Below the pieces are notes generated by a model. It was given only the letters and a program-made list of their open reading frames with translations, was not told the DNA's origin and ran no database searches. Shown in pieces: positions 1 through 5,540 of a stretch of DNA of 5,674 nt (positions within the stretch are counted from its first letter, which is position 1; each line of letters opens with the position of its first letter). Source of the stretch: an uncultured Ruminococcus sp. (lineage in GTDB: Bacteria; Bacillota; Clostridia; Oscillospirales; Acutalibacteraceae); contig CACYDD010000192.1 of NCBI GenBank assembly GCA_902773065.1, positions 1 through 5,674 of the forward strand, written 5' to 3'. Position numbers and translations under genes: made by a program.

Positions 1-561
1 ACGGATAATATTCCAGTCAGCAGACGGCATATACTGCTGTTCCCTTGTTCTGCCGTGAACCGTTACCGCCGCCGCACCTGCCTGCTCACAGATTTTTGCG
101 ACCTCAACAGCATTGACACTGTTTTTGTCCCAGCCCTTGCGTATTTTTATCGTTACGGGAACAGGAACGGCTTTCCTGACGGCTTCTACTAATTCCCCGC
201 ATAAATCGGGGGTTTTCATCAGGGCTGAACCCGAACCGTTTCCTGCAATTTTGGGTGCAGGACATCCCATATTGATATCAATAATATCAGGTGCATAACG
301 CATGGCAAATTCAGCTGCCCTTGCCATGACATCAGGCTCATAACCGAAAAGCTGCACCGCAGCAGGACGTTCTTTTTCGGAAAGCTCTAAAAGTTCATAG
401 GATTTTTCGCTGTTATAGGTAATTCCCTTTGCACTGACCATTTCTCCGACAACATAAGCCGCACCGAAATCAACACATAATTCACGAAAAGCCCTGTCTG
501 CCACGCCTGCCATAGGAGCAAGAGCTGCAAAACCGTTTATTTCCACATTTCCTATTTTCAT
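1..561 (-). CDS. dusB: tRNA-dihydrouridine synthase, DusB type (partial, C terminus outside window)
   Basis: The first 187 residues of a flavin-dependent tRNA-dihydrouridine synthase, which reduces specific uridines in the tRNA D-loop region using FMN and NAD(P)H in the cytoplasm. Visible motifs in family order are APMAGVAD (15-22, FMN-binding start of the TIM barrel), EMVSAKG (40-46), QLFG (70-73), INMGCPAPK (96-104, with Cys100 as the expected catalytic acid), IRKGW (140-144) and VHGRT (168-172). This spacing and the NMGCPAPK form fit the DusB/NifR3 branch better than DusA or DusC. Family members have about 320 residues, so roughly 130 are missing beyond position 1. The start is the ATG at 561, preceded by AGGTGAG about 4 bases upstream. 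It begins 11 bases after the hydrolase stop, so the two are probably one transcript. No stop or frameshift is seen. The family is certain; the exact subfamily and target uridine are less so. Confidence 0.93.
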   Translation of the reverse strand, partial: MKIGNVEINGFAALAPMAGVADRAFRELCVDFGAAYVVGEMVSAKGITYNSEKSYELLELSEKERPAAVQLFGYEPDVMARAAEFAMRYAPDIIDINMGCPAPKIAGNGSGSALMKTPDLCGELVEAVRKAVPVPVTIKIRKGWDKNSVNAVEVAKICEQAGAAAVTVHGRTREQQYMPSADWNIIR

Positions 562-572
562 TTTCTCACCTT

Positions 573-1547
573 TTAAAAATTGCCGTTTGCCATCAGTTCA
601 ATTTCTTTCAGAATCGCATTGATACCGTTCATTCCGGGCAGATGCGCCGCATTTTTGACAACGGTACAGGACAGCATGGAATTTCCGCTGTTTTTGACAT
701 ATTCCTTTATCATACTGGTACTTGTGACAATATCTGTTTCGCCTTGAAGAATTTTGTAAGTGACAGTGATTTTTTTCATTTCCTCTCGTAAATCGATAGA
801 GGAAAGTTCTTTCATGATGCTGCGGTTTTTCAGATAACCATTTTGTACAATAGCCATGAAATCACCGAATTTGTAATCGGGACTTGACAGATATCCTTTC
901 ATCAAATTTCCCATAGGTGCTTTTGGCTCATCGGGATTGTTGTAGCCGCTTGTATATTTTCTGATGTAACCGCTTAATTTCATTGCAAATTCGGGTGTAT
1001 AGCTTTTGGTTTCAAAAGCTGATTTTACATCATTCTTAATTTTTTTCGGTGCTTTCGATTCTGTAATGGCAAGTACGATTTCCTCTGACTGCATCAACTT
1101 ACAAAGTACCTGACCGTATACCAAAACTCCATCCAGTGCATATGCTTTTCTTACCGCTGCTTTTGCTGCAAGAATTGAACCCCACGACATACCGAGAAGA
1201 TAAAGTTTATTGTCGGGATATTTTTTCTTCAATATATCAATTAAATCTGAGACCATGTCAACAAAATCATTAATTGAAATGTCCGCAGACAATTTTGCAT
1301 TGTTGATACCGCAGCCGTACTGATCCCACGAAACAAGAATACATTTCTCCGTAAATTCGGGAAACAGTCCTCTGCATCCCACCCCGAACGGTACAGGCAT
1401 TCCCGGACCGCCGTGCAGAGCAATCAAAACAGGCAGCTGAGCTGTTTTCCCCTCCAGAAGAATTTTCTGGTCATAACCGCCTAAATGCACCGTCATTATT
1501 TCAGAAACTCCATTGCCTTCTATGATCTCTTTTCTTTTCTTATCCAT
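573..1547 (-). CDS. alpha/beta-hydrolase, prolyl-iminopeptidase-like (S33 type)
   Basis: A 324-residue cytoplasmic alpha/beta-hydrolase; no signal peptide or membrane segment is seen. Residues 45-49 are HGGPG, the oxyanion-hole motif typical of peptidase family S33 (proline iminopeptidase and relatives). WDQYGCG (74-80) corresponds to the family's DQxGxG strand. GMSWG (119-123) is the nucleophile elbow with Ser121. Asp272 (GETD) and His302 (NAAH) sit where the rest of the catalytic triad is expected, and residues about 140-250 would form the cap. The substrate cannot be read from this: the family includes aminopeptidases, lactonases and haloperoxidase-like esterases. A longer frame runs up to an ATG at 1586, but its first 13 codons are encoded by the ATGCAT repeat. 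The ATG at 1547 has GGGTG at 1553-1557, 5 bases upstream, and is the better start. It lies 86 bases after rarA and 11 before dusB. The hydrolase fold is secure, the specificity open. Confidence 0.88.
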   Translation of the reverse strand: MDKKRKEIIEGNGVSEIMTVHLGGYDQKILLEGKTAQLPVLIALHGGPGMPVPFGVGCRGLFPEFTEKCILVSWDQYGCGINNAKLSADISINDFVDMVSDLIDILKKKYPDNKLYLLGMSWGSILAAKAAVRKAYALDGVLVYGQVLCKLMQSEEIVLAITESKAPKKIKNDVKSAFETKSYTPEFAMKLSGYIRKYTSGYNNPDEPKAPMGNLMKGYLSSPDYKFGDFMAIVQNGYLKNRSIMKELSSIDLREEMKKITVTYKILQGETDIVTSTSMIKEYVKNSGNSMLSCTVVKNAAHLPGMNGINAILKEIELMANGNF

Positions 1548-1552
1548 ATCAT

Positions 1553-1557
1553 CACCC
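1553..1557 (-). promoter_or_regulatory. ribosome binding site deciding the hydrolase start
   Basis: GGGTG on the minus strand, 5 bases upstream of the ATG at 1547. The alternative upstream ATG at 1586 lies inside the ATGCAT repeat and has no purine-rich site before it, so the shorter protein is preferred. Confidence 0.55.
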
Positions 1558-1563
1558 ACTTTT

Positions 1564-1600
1564 ATAATGCACAATGCATAATGCATAATTCATAATGCAT
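1564..1600. repeat. ATGCAT/AATTCAT-rich short imperfect tandem repeat
   Basis: Thirty-seven bases are built from variants of an 8-10 base unit (ATAATGCAC, AATGCAT, AATGCATAATTC, ATAATGCAT), and most units contain the palindrome ATGCAT. On the minus strand it reads as alternating ATTATGCAT, ATTATGAAT and ATTGTGCAT. Similar low-complexity intergenic stretches are, to my knowledge, scattered in many bacterial genomes; the function is unknown. It fills most of the rarA-hydrolase gap and reaches the hydrolase ribosome binding site, so it lies in the 5' leader of the hydrolase message if that is read through from rarA. Confidence 0.7.
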
Positions 1601-1633
1601 AGCATGGTAAGTTTATCAGCTGTATTATATTTT

Positions 1634-2905
1634 TTACTTACCGCTTTTTTTGATTTTGTCCCAATATGCCTTGTAGGCCTGCTCTGTTTTATTGTCGCCG
1701 GGTTCATAGTAAACAACATTTTTCACTCCGTCCGGGAGATACTGCTGATCGATCCAGTGATTCGGATGATCATGCGGATAGCGATAAAACTGTCCTTTTA
1801 TGGGAGCGTCTTCACCGTCATAGTGTTTGTTTTGCAGCTGACGGGGAAAACCGCCTGCTTTTCCTGCTTCAATATCTTCCATTGCTTTTGCGATTGCCAT
1901 ATAGGCGGAATTGGATTTCGGTGATTGTGCTACAAGTATTACGGCATCCGCCAGCGGTATTCTTGCCTCAGGAAGACCTACCATCATTGCTGCGTCCACA
2001 GCCGCTTTCACGATCGGTATGATCTGCGGATTGGCAAGACCGACATCTTCACAGGCACAGACCATCAGACGGCGGCAGGCGGAGGGCAGGTCATTTGCTG
2101 CAAGAATCCGTGCAAGGTACAGCACGGCAGCATCGGGGTCAGAACCGCGCATTGATTTCTGAAATGCCGACAGAAGGTCATAGTGTTCGTCACCCTCTCT
2201 GTCATACCGTACAGCACTTTTTTGTGTCAGCTGAGAGACAGTATCAAGGGTTATCTTTATTGTTCCGTTTTCGGGTTTTGTCGCAATAACAGAAAGCTCC
2301 ACCGCATTGATCGCCTTTCTCACGTCTCCGCTGCAGGCATAGGCGATATGGGCAGCCGCCTCGGGAGAAACTTTTATTTCCGTTCCGTATTCATCGCCAA
2401 GATGATCATAGGCTCGGTGTACGGCACGGAGAACATCTTCCTTTTCCACAGGCTTGAACTCAAACACTGTAGAACGGCTGAGGATCGCGCCGTAAACATA
2501 AAAATACGGATTTTCGGTTGTGGAAGCGATCAGAGTAATACTTCCGTTTTCGATATATTCCAGCAATGTCTGCTGCTGTTTTTTATTGAAATACTGTATT
2601 TCGTCAAGATAGAGGAGAATACCGTTGATCCCCTCAAAACCGTCCAGTTCCTCAAAAATATGTTTGATATCCGCAGTAGAGGCAGTTGTGCCGTTCAGCT
2701 TACGGAGTGTACGGTTTGTGCGTTTTGCGATAAAGGAGGCAAGTGTGGTCTTGCCTACGCCGGACGGACCGTAAAATACCATATTGGGGATATTTCCTGA
2801 TTCAATGATATTTCTCAGCGGTCTGCCCTCATCAAGAAGATGATGCTGACCGACAATATTATCCATACGTTGCGGTCGCATACGGTCTGCCAGAGGAGAA
2901 TTCAT
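1634..2905 (-). CDS. rarA: replication-associated recombination protein A (AAA+ ATPase, RarA/MgsA family)
   Basis: A 423-residue clamp-loader-like AAA+ ATPase that acts at stalled or gapped replication forks, with single-stranded DNA-binding protein as known partner. The N terminus has the family signature SPLADRMRP (3-11) and the IVGQ.H box (17-21). Further motifs are Walker A GPSGVGKT (46-53), Walker B LLYLDEIQ (97-104), sensor 1 STTENP (128-133), a putative arginine finger SR (143-144) and sensor 2 GDVRKAIN (193-200). The C-terminal tetramerisation domain includes CEDVGLANP (285-293) and AVILVAQSPKSN (321-332). Length and motif order match intact family members. The frame extends to an ATG at 2932, but that codon sits at the predicted transcription start and has no ribosome binding site. 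The ATG at 2905 has AGGAAG 9 bases upstream and gives the conserved N terminus. No terminator is seen after the stop, so read-through into the hydrolase and dusB is possible. Confidence 0.96.
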   Translation of the reverse strand: MNSPLADRMRPQRMDNIVGQHHLLDEGRPLRNIIESGNIPNMVFYGPSGVGKTTLASFIAKRTNRTLRKLNGTTASTADIKHIFEELDGFEGINGILLYLDEIQYFNKKQQQTLLEYIENGSITLIASTTENPYFYVYGAILSRSTVFEFKPVEKEDVLRAVHRAYDHLGDEYGTEIKVSPEAAAHIAYACSGDVRKAINAVELSVIATKPENGTIKITLDTVSQLTQKSAVRYDREGDEHYDLLSAFQKSMRGSDPDAAVLYLARILAANDLPSACRRLMVCACEDVGLANPQIIPIVKAAVDAAMMVGLPEARIPLADAVILVAQSPKSNSAYMAIAKAMEDIEAGKAGGFPRQLQNKHYDGEDAPIKGQFYRYPHDHPNHWIDQQYLPDGVKNVVYYEPGDNKTEQAYKAYWDKIKKSGK

Positions 2906-2914
2906 TTGCACACA

Positions 2915-2920
2915 CTTCCT
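2915..2920 (-). promoter_or_regulatory. ribosome binding site deciding the rarA start
   Basis: AGGAAG on the minus strand, 9 bases before the ATG at 2905. No comparable site precedes the alternative ATG at 2932. Confidence 0.7.
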
Positions 2921-2938
2921 TAATTTTATCATAACTAA

Positions 2939-2967
2939 AGTATACCAAAAATACAGACTAAAATCAA
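2939..2967 (-). promoter_or_regulatory. sigma-A-type promoter of rarA
   Basis: On the minus strand there is a -35 TTGATT (2962-2967), a 17-base spacer (2945-2961) and a -10 TATACT (2939-2944). The -10 is preceded by TG-G, an extended -10. The predicted transcription start is near 2932, giving a leader of about 27 bases to the ATG at 2905. The match is by eye against the consensus and is untested. Confidence 0.7.
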
Positions 2968-2972
2968 TGTAT

Positions 2973-2994
2973 GTGTAAAATGTTAGTGTAAAAT
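2973..2994. repeat. two direct copies of GTGTAAAAT, 13-base period
   Basis: GTGTAAAAT occurs at 2973-2981 and again at 2986-2994, separated by 4 bases. The pair lies just upstream of the rarA -35 box, between the divergent promoters. It could be an operator or A/T-rich upstream element, or chance in an A/T-rich spacer. Confidence 0.35.
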
Positions 2995-3006
2995 TTTTCT
3001 GGGTAT

Positions 3007-3090
3007 ATTAACTCGAAACGCGGCGATAAACTAATCTTTATTTATTCAGAGCAACCGAAGGGTAGCAAATTGACAGCGGAGGCACTCCGC
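3007..3090. repeat. composite intergenic repeat, copy 1
   Basis: Two blocks recur near the right end of the window in the same orientation and order. Block 1 (3007-3024, ATTAACTCGAAACGCGGC) matches 5508-5525 in 17 of 18 positions. Block 2 (3068-3084, AATTGACAGCGGAGGCA) is identical to 5577-5593. The block starts are 61 bases apart here and 69 there, with only patchy similarity between them. Block 2 runs into a small hairpin: GCGGAG (3076-3081), loop GCA, CTCCGC (3085-3090). The copy lies in the rarA/PASTA-gene spacer, just left of the promoter of the plus-strand unit. No transposase or coding frame is associated. Confidence 0.65.
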
Positions 3091-3100
3091 CGCCGGGGGG

Positions 3101-3129
3101 TTGCAAAATCTGACGAAAAGTGATAATAT
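3101..3129 (+). promoter_or_regulatory. probable promoter of the PASTA/L,D-transpeptidase-like unit
   Basis: A -35 TTGCAA (3101-3106), 17-base spacer and -10 TAATAT (3124-3129) are preceded by TG-A, an extended -10. Both hexamers match the sigma-A consensus in 4 of 6 positions. An overlapping GATAAT (3122-3127) is an alternative -10 with a 15-base spacer. The start would be near 3136, about 40 bases before the ATG at 3176. Confidence 0.45.
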
Positions 3130-3146
3130 TAATATGGGAAAAATCT

Positions 3147-3169
3147 TTTCTGAAATCAGAAACGGAGGG
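3147..3169 (+). promoter_or_regulatory. leader hairpin plus strong ribosome binding site of the PASTA gene
   Basis: GGAGGG (3164-3169) is a near-perfect Shine-Dalgarno, with GGAGG 7 bases from the ATG at 3176. It fixes the start there instead of at the upstream TTG at 3101. Immediately before it a 6-bp stem, TTTCTG (3147-3152) and CAGAAA (3157-3162) around a 4-base loop, ends one base from the site. It is too weak to mask the site, and its role, if any, is unknown. Confidence 0.6.
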
Positions 3170-3175
3170 ATCTGT

Positions 3176-3373
3176 ATGAATAATAATTTTAATAATAATT
3201 TCAATGGCGGTCAGCAGAATTATGTGCCACAGGCAGCATCAGTCAATAAAAAACTGATTATTGCCGTAGCCGTTCTTTCCGCAGTACTGGTGCTGGTGGC
3301 AGGATTTGCATTGGGGATGATTTTCGGTAATTTTAATGAGGAAGAAGCTGCACCTGAAAAAATATCAGAGTGA
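3176..3373 (+). CDS. 65-residue N-terminal fragment: cytoplasmic Asn-rich tail plus membrane helix
   Basis: This is what is certainly translated if TGA at 3371 terminates. The tail NNNFNNNFNGGQQN is low-complexity. Lys25-Lys26 precede a hydrophobic helix ending near GMIFG (47-51), followed by the acidic stretch NEEEAAPEKISE. Alone it would be a small single-pass membrane peptide without any wall-binding domain. I consider it the 5' part of the interrupted gene rather than an independent gene. Confidence 0.6.
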   Translation: MNNNFNNNFNGGQQNYVPQAASVNKKLIIAVAVLSAVLVLVAGFALGMIFGNFNEEEAAPEKISE

Positions 3374-4438
3374 TCACAGCAGACACCGGAAAGCATACAG
3401 GAAGGAGTTTCAGCTCCCGATACAGACAAAGTTAACGAACCGTCTGTTTCACAGCCGGAATCTTCTGCACAAATATCTGATTCTGTAATCAAACTGGGAA
3501 ATTATATCGGCAGCGATTATAAGTTTGCACAGACACAGATCGAAACATTGGGGCTGACAGTAAAGAAAATTGAATATGAATACAGCGAAACTGTACCGCA
3601 GGATGCAGTGATCAAACAATCACCGGCAGCAAATACGGAACTAAAGAAAAATGACAAGGTGACACTGACTGTTTCAAAGGGAAAAGATACAACTGTCAAA
3701 CTGGAAAATCTGGAAGGTCTGTCTCTTTCCGAGGCGCAGGCATGGCTGACCGAGAACGGTCTTGGTGTAAAGATCAACAGAAAGAACTACCTTGAAGAAC
3801 CGGCTGACAAAGTCACTGAACAAAGTCCTGCCGCAGGAAAAAAACTGAAAAAAGATGATACGGTGACACTTACGGTATCAGACGGAATGGATTTTACAGG
3901 TGTTCCCTTAGGCTGCAGCCAGCTTGTCTATGTTGCAGGCAGCGGCGGAACAAGTGCGGTGATGAGACTGTATAATTATCAGGGCGGCAAATGGGTCTAT
4001 CAGAATTTCACAGTGGATGCAGTTGTAGGTGAAGCAGGAATCAGCAGTGTGTATGGCGAGGCTTACAGAAGCACACCCAAGGGATGCTTTAAACTCGGAG
4101 AAATTCTGACAACTGCCAATACCACACCGCGTACTATTATTGTTGAAGATACGACCTCTCCCTATTATAACTGTATTGTTGACAGCGGAAATATGGACGG
4201 CGATCCGATCGGAAGCAGACTGAGCAGCGGACGGAACAACGCGCTGATCTTCATTCAGCATAACGGAGACGGTCACGGCAACGGTACGATCAAAGGCGAC
4301 GGTTCTTCTATCACGATCTGCGGATGCAATGAAGGTCTGAAACCTACATGGGGCTGTATTGATATCACAGCCTCCAATATGAACACACTGATCGATCTGC
4401 TGGATTATTCACGTAACCCGTATATTTTAACGGAATAA
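3374..4438 (+). CDS. C-terminal fragment: two PASTA domains and YkuD-like domain, no start of its own
   Basis: Numbering is from the ATG at 3176. PASTA 1 ends in IKQSPAANTELKKNDKVTL and VSKG; PASTA 2 in TEQSPAAGKKLKKDDTVTL and VSDG. These domains are known in PrkC-type kinases and penicillin-binding proteins, where they contact peptidoglycan. The last 180 residues align with the downstream paralogue: GCSQLVYV (246-253) with DCGQLVVV, STPKGCFKLGE (299-309) with GTPKGLYGIGE, YYNCIV (330-335) with FYNQRV, and TWGCIDI (391-397) with TAGCVAV. The last gives Cys394 as the expected nucleophile. The conserved His ten residues before that Cys in the paralogue corresponds to Gly383 here (ICGC, 381-384). 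His362 and His367 exist nearby but do not align. The first possible start, a TTG at 3548, lies inside PASTA 1, and the first in-frame ATG is codon 238. Independent expression as a folded secreted protein is therefore unlikely. Confidence 0.6.
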   Translation, partial: SQQTPESIQEGVSAPDTDKVNEPSVSQPESSAQISDSVIKLGNYIGSDYKFAQTQIETLGLTVKKIEYEYSETVPQDAVIKQSPAANTELKKNDKVTLTVSKGKDTTVKLENLEGLSLSEAQAWLTENGLGVKINRKNYLEEPADKVTEQSPAAGKKLKKDDTVTLTVSDGMDFTGVPLGCSQLVYVAGSGGTSAVMRLYNYQGGKWVYQNFTVDAVVGEAGISSVYGEAYRSTPKGCFKLGEILTTANTTPRTIIVEDTTSPYYNCIVDSGNMDGDPIGSRLSSGRNNALIFIQHNGDGHGNGTIKGDGSSITICGCNEGLKPTWGCIDITASNMNTLIDLLDYSRNPYILTE

Positions 4439-4442
4439 AGGA
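4438..4442 (+). promoter_or_regulatory. ribosome binding site overlapping the upstream stop codon
   Basis: AAGGA begins in the last base of the TAA stop (4436-4438) and ends 8 bases before the ATG at 4451. The overlap suggests translational coupling, so the upstream nonsense codon could lower expression of the second gene. A closer ATG at 4446 ends after two codons and is not a start. Confidence 0.65.
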
Positions 4443-4450
4443 ATCATGAT

Positions 4451-5452
4451 ATGAAGATAAAAAAGATTATTAAAATCATCGTTCCGGTGCTGATTCTTGC
4501 GATATTCTTTACAGGAGCGTTTTTCCTCGGAAAGAATATGAATTTGTTTACAGGGAAAACATCGGAAAATATTTCCAAAAAAGAAGAAAGCTCAGAGCAA
4601 ACAAGAAAAAATGACGGAAGATCCGTCATTGAGATCGATGTGGAAAGTCAGGACAGCAAAGAAAAAAGCGAGAGTTCTGAAACAGAGGTAAAACCGGAAA
4701 GTCCGGCAGAGGAAAGTTCCAAAACCGAATCAGCCGAAACGGAGGAAAGCTCCGATAGTGAAGCCGCAGAAGAATCTGAGGACTCGTCCGAAAATGAGGA
4801 AGAAAAATCTTCTGAACCGGAAGAAAGCAATGAAAATTCCGAAAAGCTGACAGCGATACTGAGTGAAGCAGGATATGGTATGGATGATGTGGCAGACTGC
4901 GGACAGTTGGTGGTTGTTCACAGCAGCGGCATTACTGCGGAAGTATCTCTGTATGCTAAAAATGAATCGGGAGTATGGGAAAATGTGGGACTTGATACAT
5001 CTGGTTATGTCGGAAGTGAAGGCGTTACCGACAGTCCTTCCGAGGGATATTCAGGTACACCAAAAGGTCTGTACGGAATCGGGGAGGCTTTTTATATTGA
5101 CAGCCGGCCGCAGACAGGGCTGAATACCTTTGCCGTTACCGAAAATACCTATTGGGTAGATGATCCCGGCTCGAAATTCTACAATCAGAGAGTAGAGGGG
5201 ACAGAGGAGCAGGATTGGAACAGTGCCGAGCATATGATCGATTATCCTTCGTCATACCGCTATGGATTTGTTATAGAATACAACACTGCCAATTCCCCCA
5301 CAGGAATCATAGCAGGGAAGGGGTCTGCATTTTTTTTCCATTGCAGTACAGGCGGTGCAACGGCAGGCTGTGTGGCAGTTTCCGAGGATATGGTGCTTGC
5401 TTATCTGAGCCGGCTTGATGGTTCTGAATCTCCGAAAATATTAATTTATTAG
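4451..5452 (+). CDS. membrane-anchored L,D-transpeptidase-like (YkuD/COG3786-type) protein with Ser/Glu-rich linker
   Basis: A 333-residue protein predicted to act on the outer face of the membrane. A Lys-rich N terminus (MKIKKIIK) is followed by a membrane helix at about 7-27, an uncleaved anchor or long signal sequence. Next comes a linker of about 90 residues (42-131) made mostly of Glu and Ser with few hydrophobic residues, then a C-terminal domain (about 132-333). That domain carries the order typical of COG3786-like YkuD relatives: CGQLVVV (150-156), STPKG-like GTPKG (202-206), YWVDDPGSKFYNQRV (234-248), WNSAEHM (256-262), GSAFFFHC (291-298) and TAGCVAVSE (304-312). His297 and Cys307 are the expected catalytic pair. 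The family cross-links peptidoglycan stem peptides by 3-3 bonds or attaches proteins to them; this protein's own reaction is not shown by sequence. It is 12 bases after the PASTA gene's stop and ends at a strong terminator. The start is supported by AAGGA. Confidence 0.9.
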   Translation: MKIKKIIKIIVPVLILAIFFTGAFFLGKNMNLFTGKTSENISKKEESSEQTRKNDGRSVIEIDVESQDSKEKSESSETEVKPESPAEESSKTESAETEESSDSEAAEESEDSSENEEEKSSEPEESNENSEKLTAILSEAGYGMDDVADCGQLVVVHSSGITAEVSLYAKNESGVWENVGLDTSGYVGSEGVTDSPSEGYSGTPKGLYGIGEAFYIDSRPQTGLNTFAVTENTYWVDDPGSKFYNQRVEGTEEQDWNSAEHMIDYPSSYRYGFVIEYNTANSPTGIIAGKGSAFFFHCSTGGATAGCVAVSEDMVLAYLSRLDGSESPKILIY

Positions 5453-5487
5453 TAATACAATGTGTCAGAAATATGATGTTACTGTAC

Positions 5488-5540
5488 AGTTTCAAGCCGC
5501 GTTTCAAATTAACCCGAAACGCGGCTTGAAACTTGTTTTT
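5488..5540 (+). terminator. rho-independent terminator of the L,D-transpeptidase-like unit
   Basis: GTTTCAAGCCGCGTTTC (5489-5505) pairs perfectly with GAAACGCGGCTTGAAAC (5516-5532). A flanking A-T pair (5488/5533) makes an 18-bp stem with a 10-base loop. TTGTTTTT follows (5533-5540). It lies 35 bases after the TAG stop. The right arm overlaps block 1 of repeat copy 2. Confidence 0.9.

Larger units (their letters stand above)
3176..4438 (+). pseudogene. membrane-anchored PASTA-(x2)-YkuD/L,D-transpeptidase-like protein, interrupted by an in-frame TGA
   Basis: A single frame of 420 codons is broken only at codon 66 by TGA (3371-3373). Read through, it encodes a type II membrane protein: an Asn/Gln-rich cytoplasmic tail (1-25), a membrane helix (about 26-51), a Glu/Ser/Pro-rich linker containing the stop (52-103), PASTA 1 (about 104-169), PASTA 2 (about 172-237) and a YkuD/COG3786-like domain (about 238-420). 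The stop lies in the linker, and the 354 codons after it remain open and encode well-formed domains. No credible start codon follows the stop. The likeliest reading is a recent nonsense mutation or an assembly/sequencing error; read-through is possible but unsupported. The other three complete genes end in TAA or TAG and use TGG for Trp with no other internal TGA, so genome-wide TGA reassignment is unlikely. If intact, it would bind or modify peptidoglycan outside the membrane. It is co-directional with its intact paralogue at 4451. Confidence 0.8.

Noticed and set aside
2183..2800. Plus-strand 205-residue reading frame
   Set aside because: It is the antisense shadow of the highly conserved rarA ATPase domain, Cys/Phe-rich with no domain signature.
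3070..3098. Promoter with perfect TTGACA at 3070-3075
   Set aside because: The position 17 bases downstream is CCGGGG, so there is no -10 box.
3101..3175. Start of the PASTA gene at TTG 3101
   Set aside because: It coincides with the predicted -35 box and has no ribosome binding site; ATG 3176 has GGAGGG at ideal spacing.
3371..3420. Selenocysteine or reassigned TGA
   Set aside because: No clear SECIS-like hairpin follows, the site is in a non-conserved linker, and the other genes use TGG for Trp without internal TGA codons.
3401..3422. Translation restart after the TGA using GAAGGAG at 3401-3407
   Set aside because: The purine run resembles a ribosome binding site, but no ATG, GTG or TTG follows at a usable distance, and a restart there would lack the membrane anchor.
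3548..4438. Independent 296-residue gene starting at TTG 3548
   Set aside because: The TTG lies inside PASTA 1, has no ribosome binding site, and the reading frame is continuous with the membrane anchor upstream of the TGA. It is the 3' part of the interrupted gene.
4648..4830. Minus-strand Ser-rich 60-residue reading frame
   Set aside because: It is the complement of the Ser/Glu-rich linker codons, an expected artefact of repetitive sequence.
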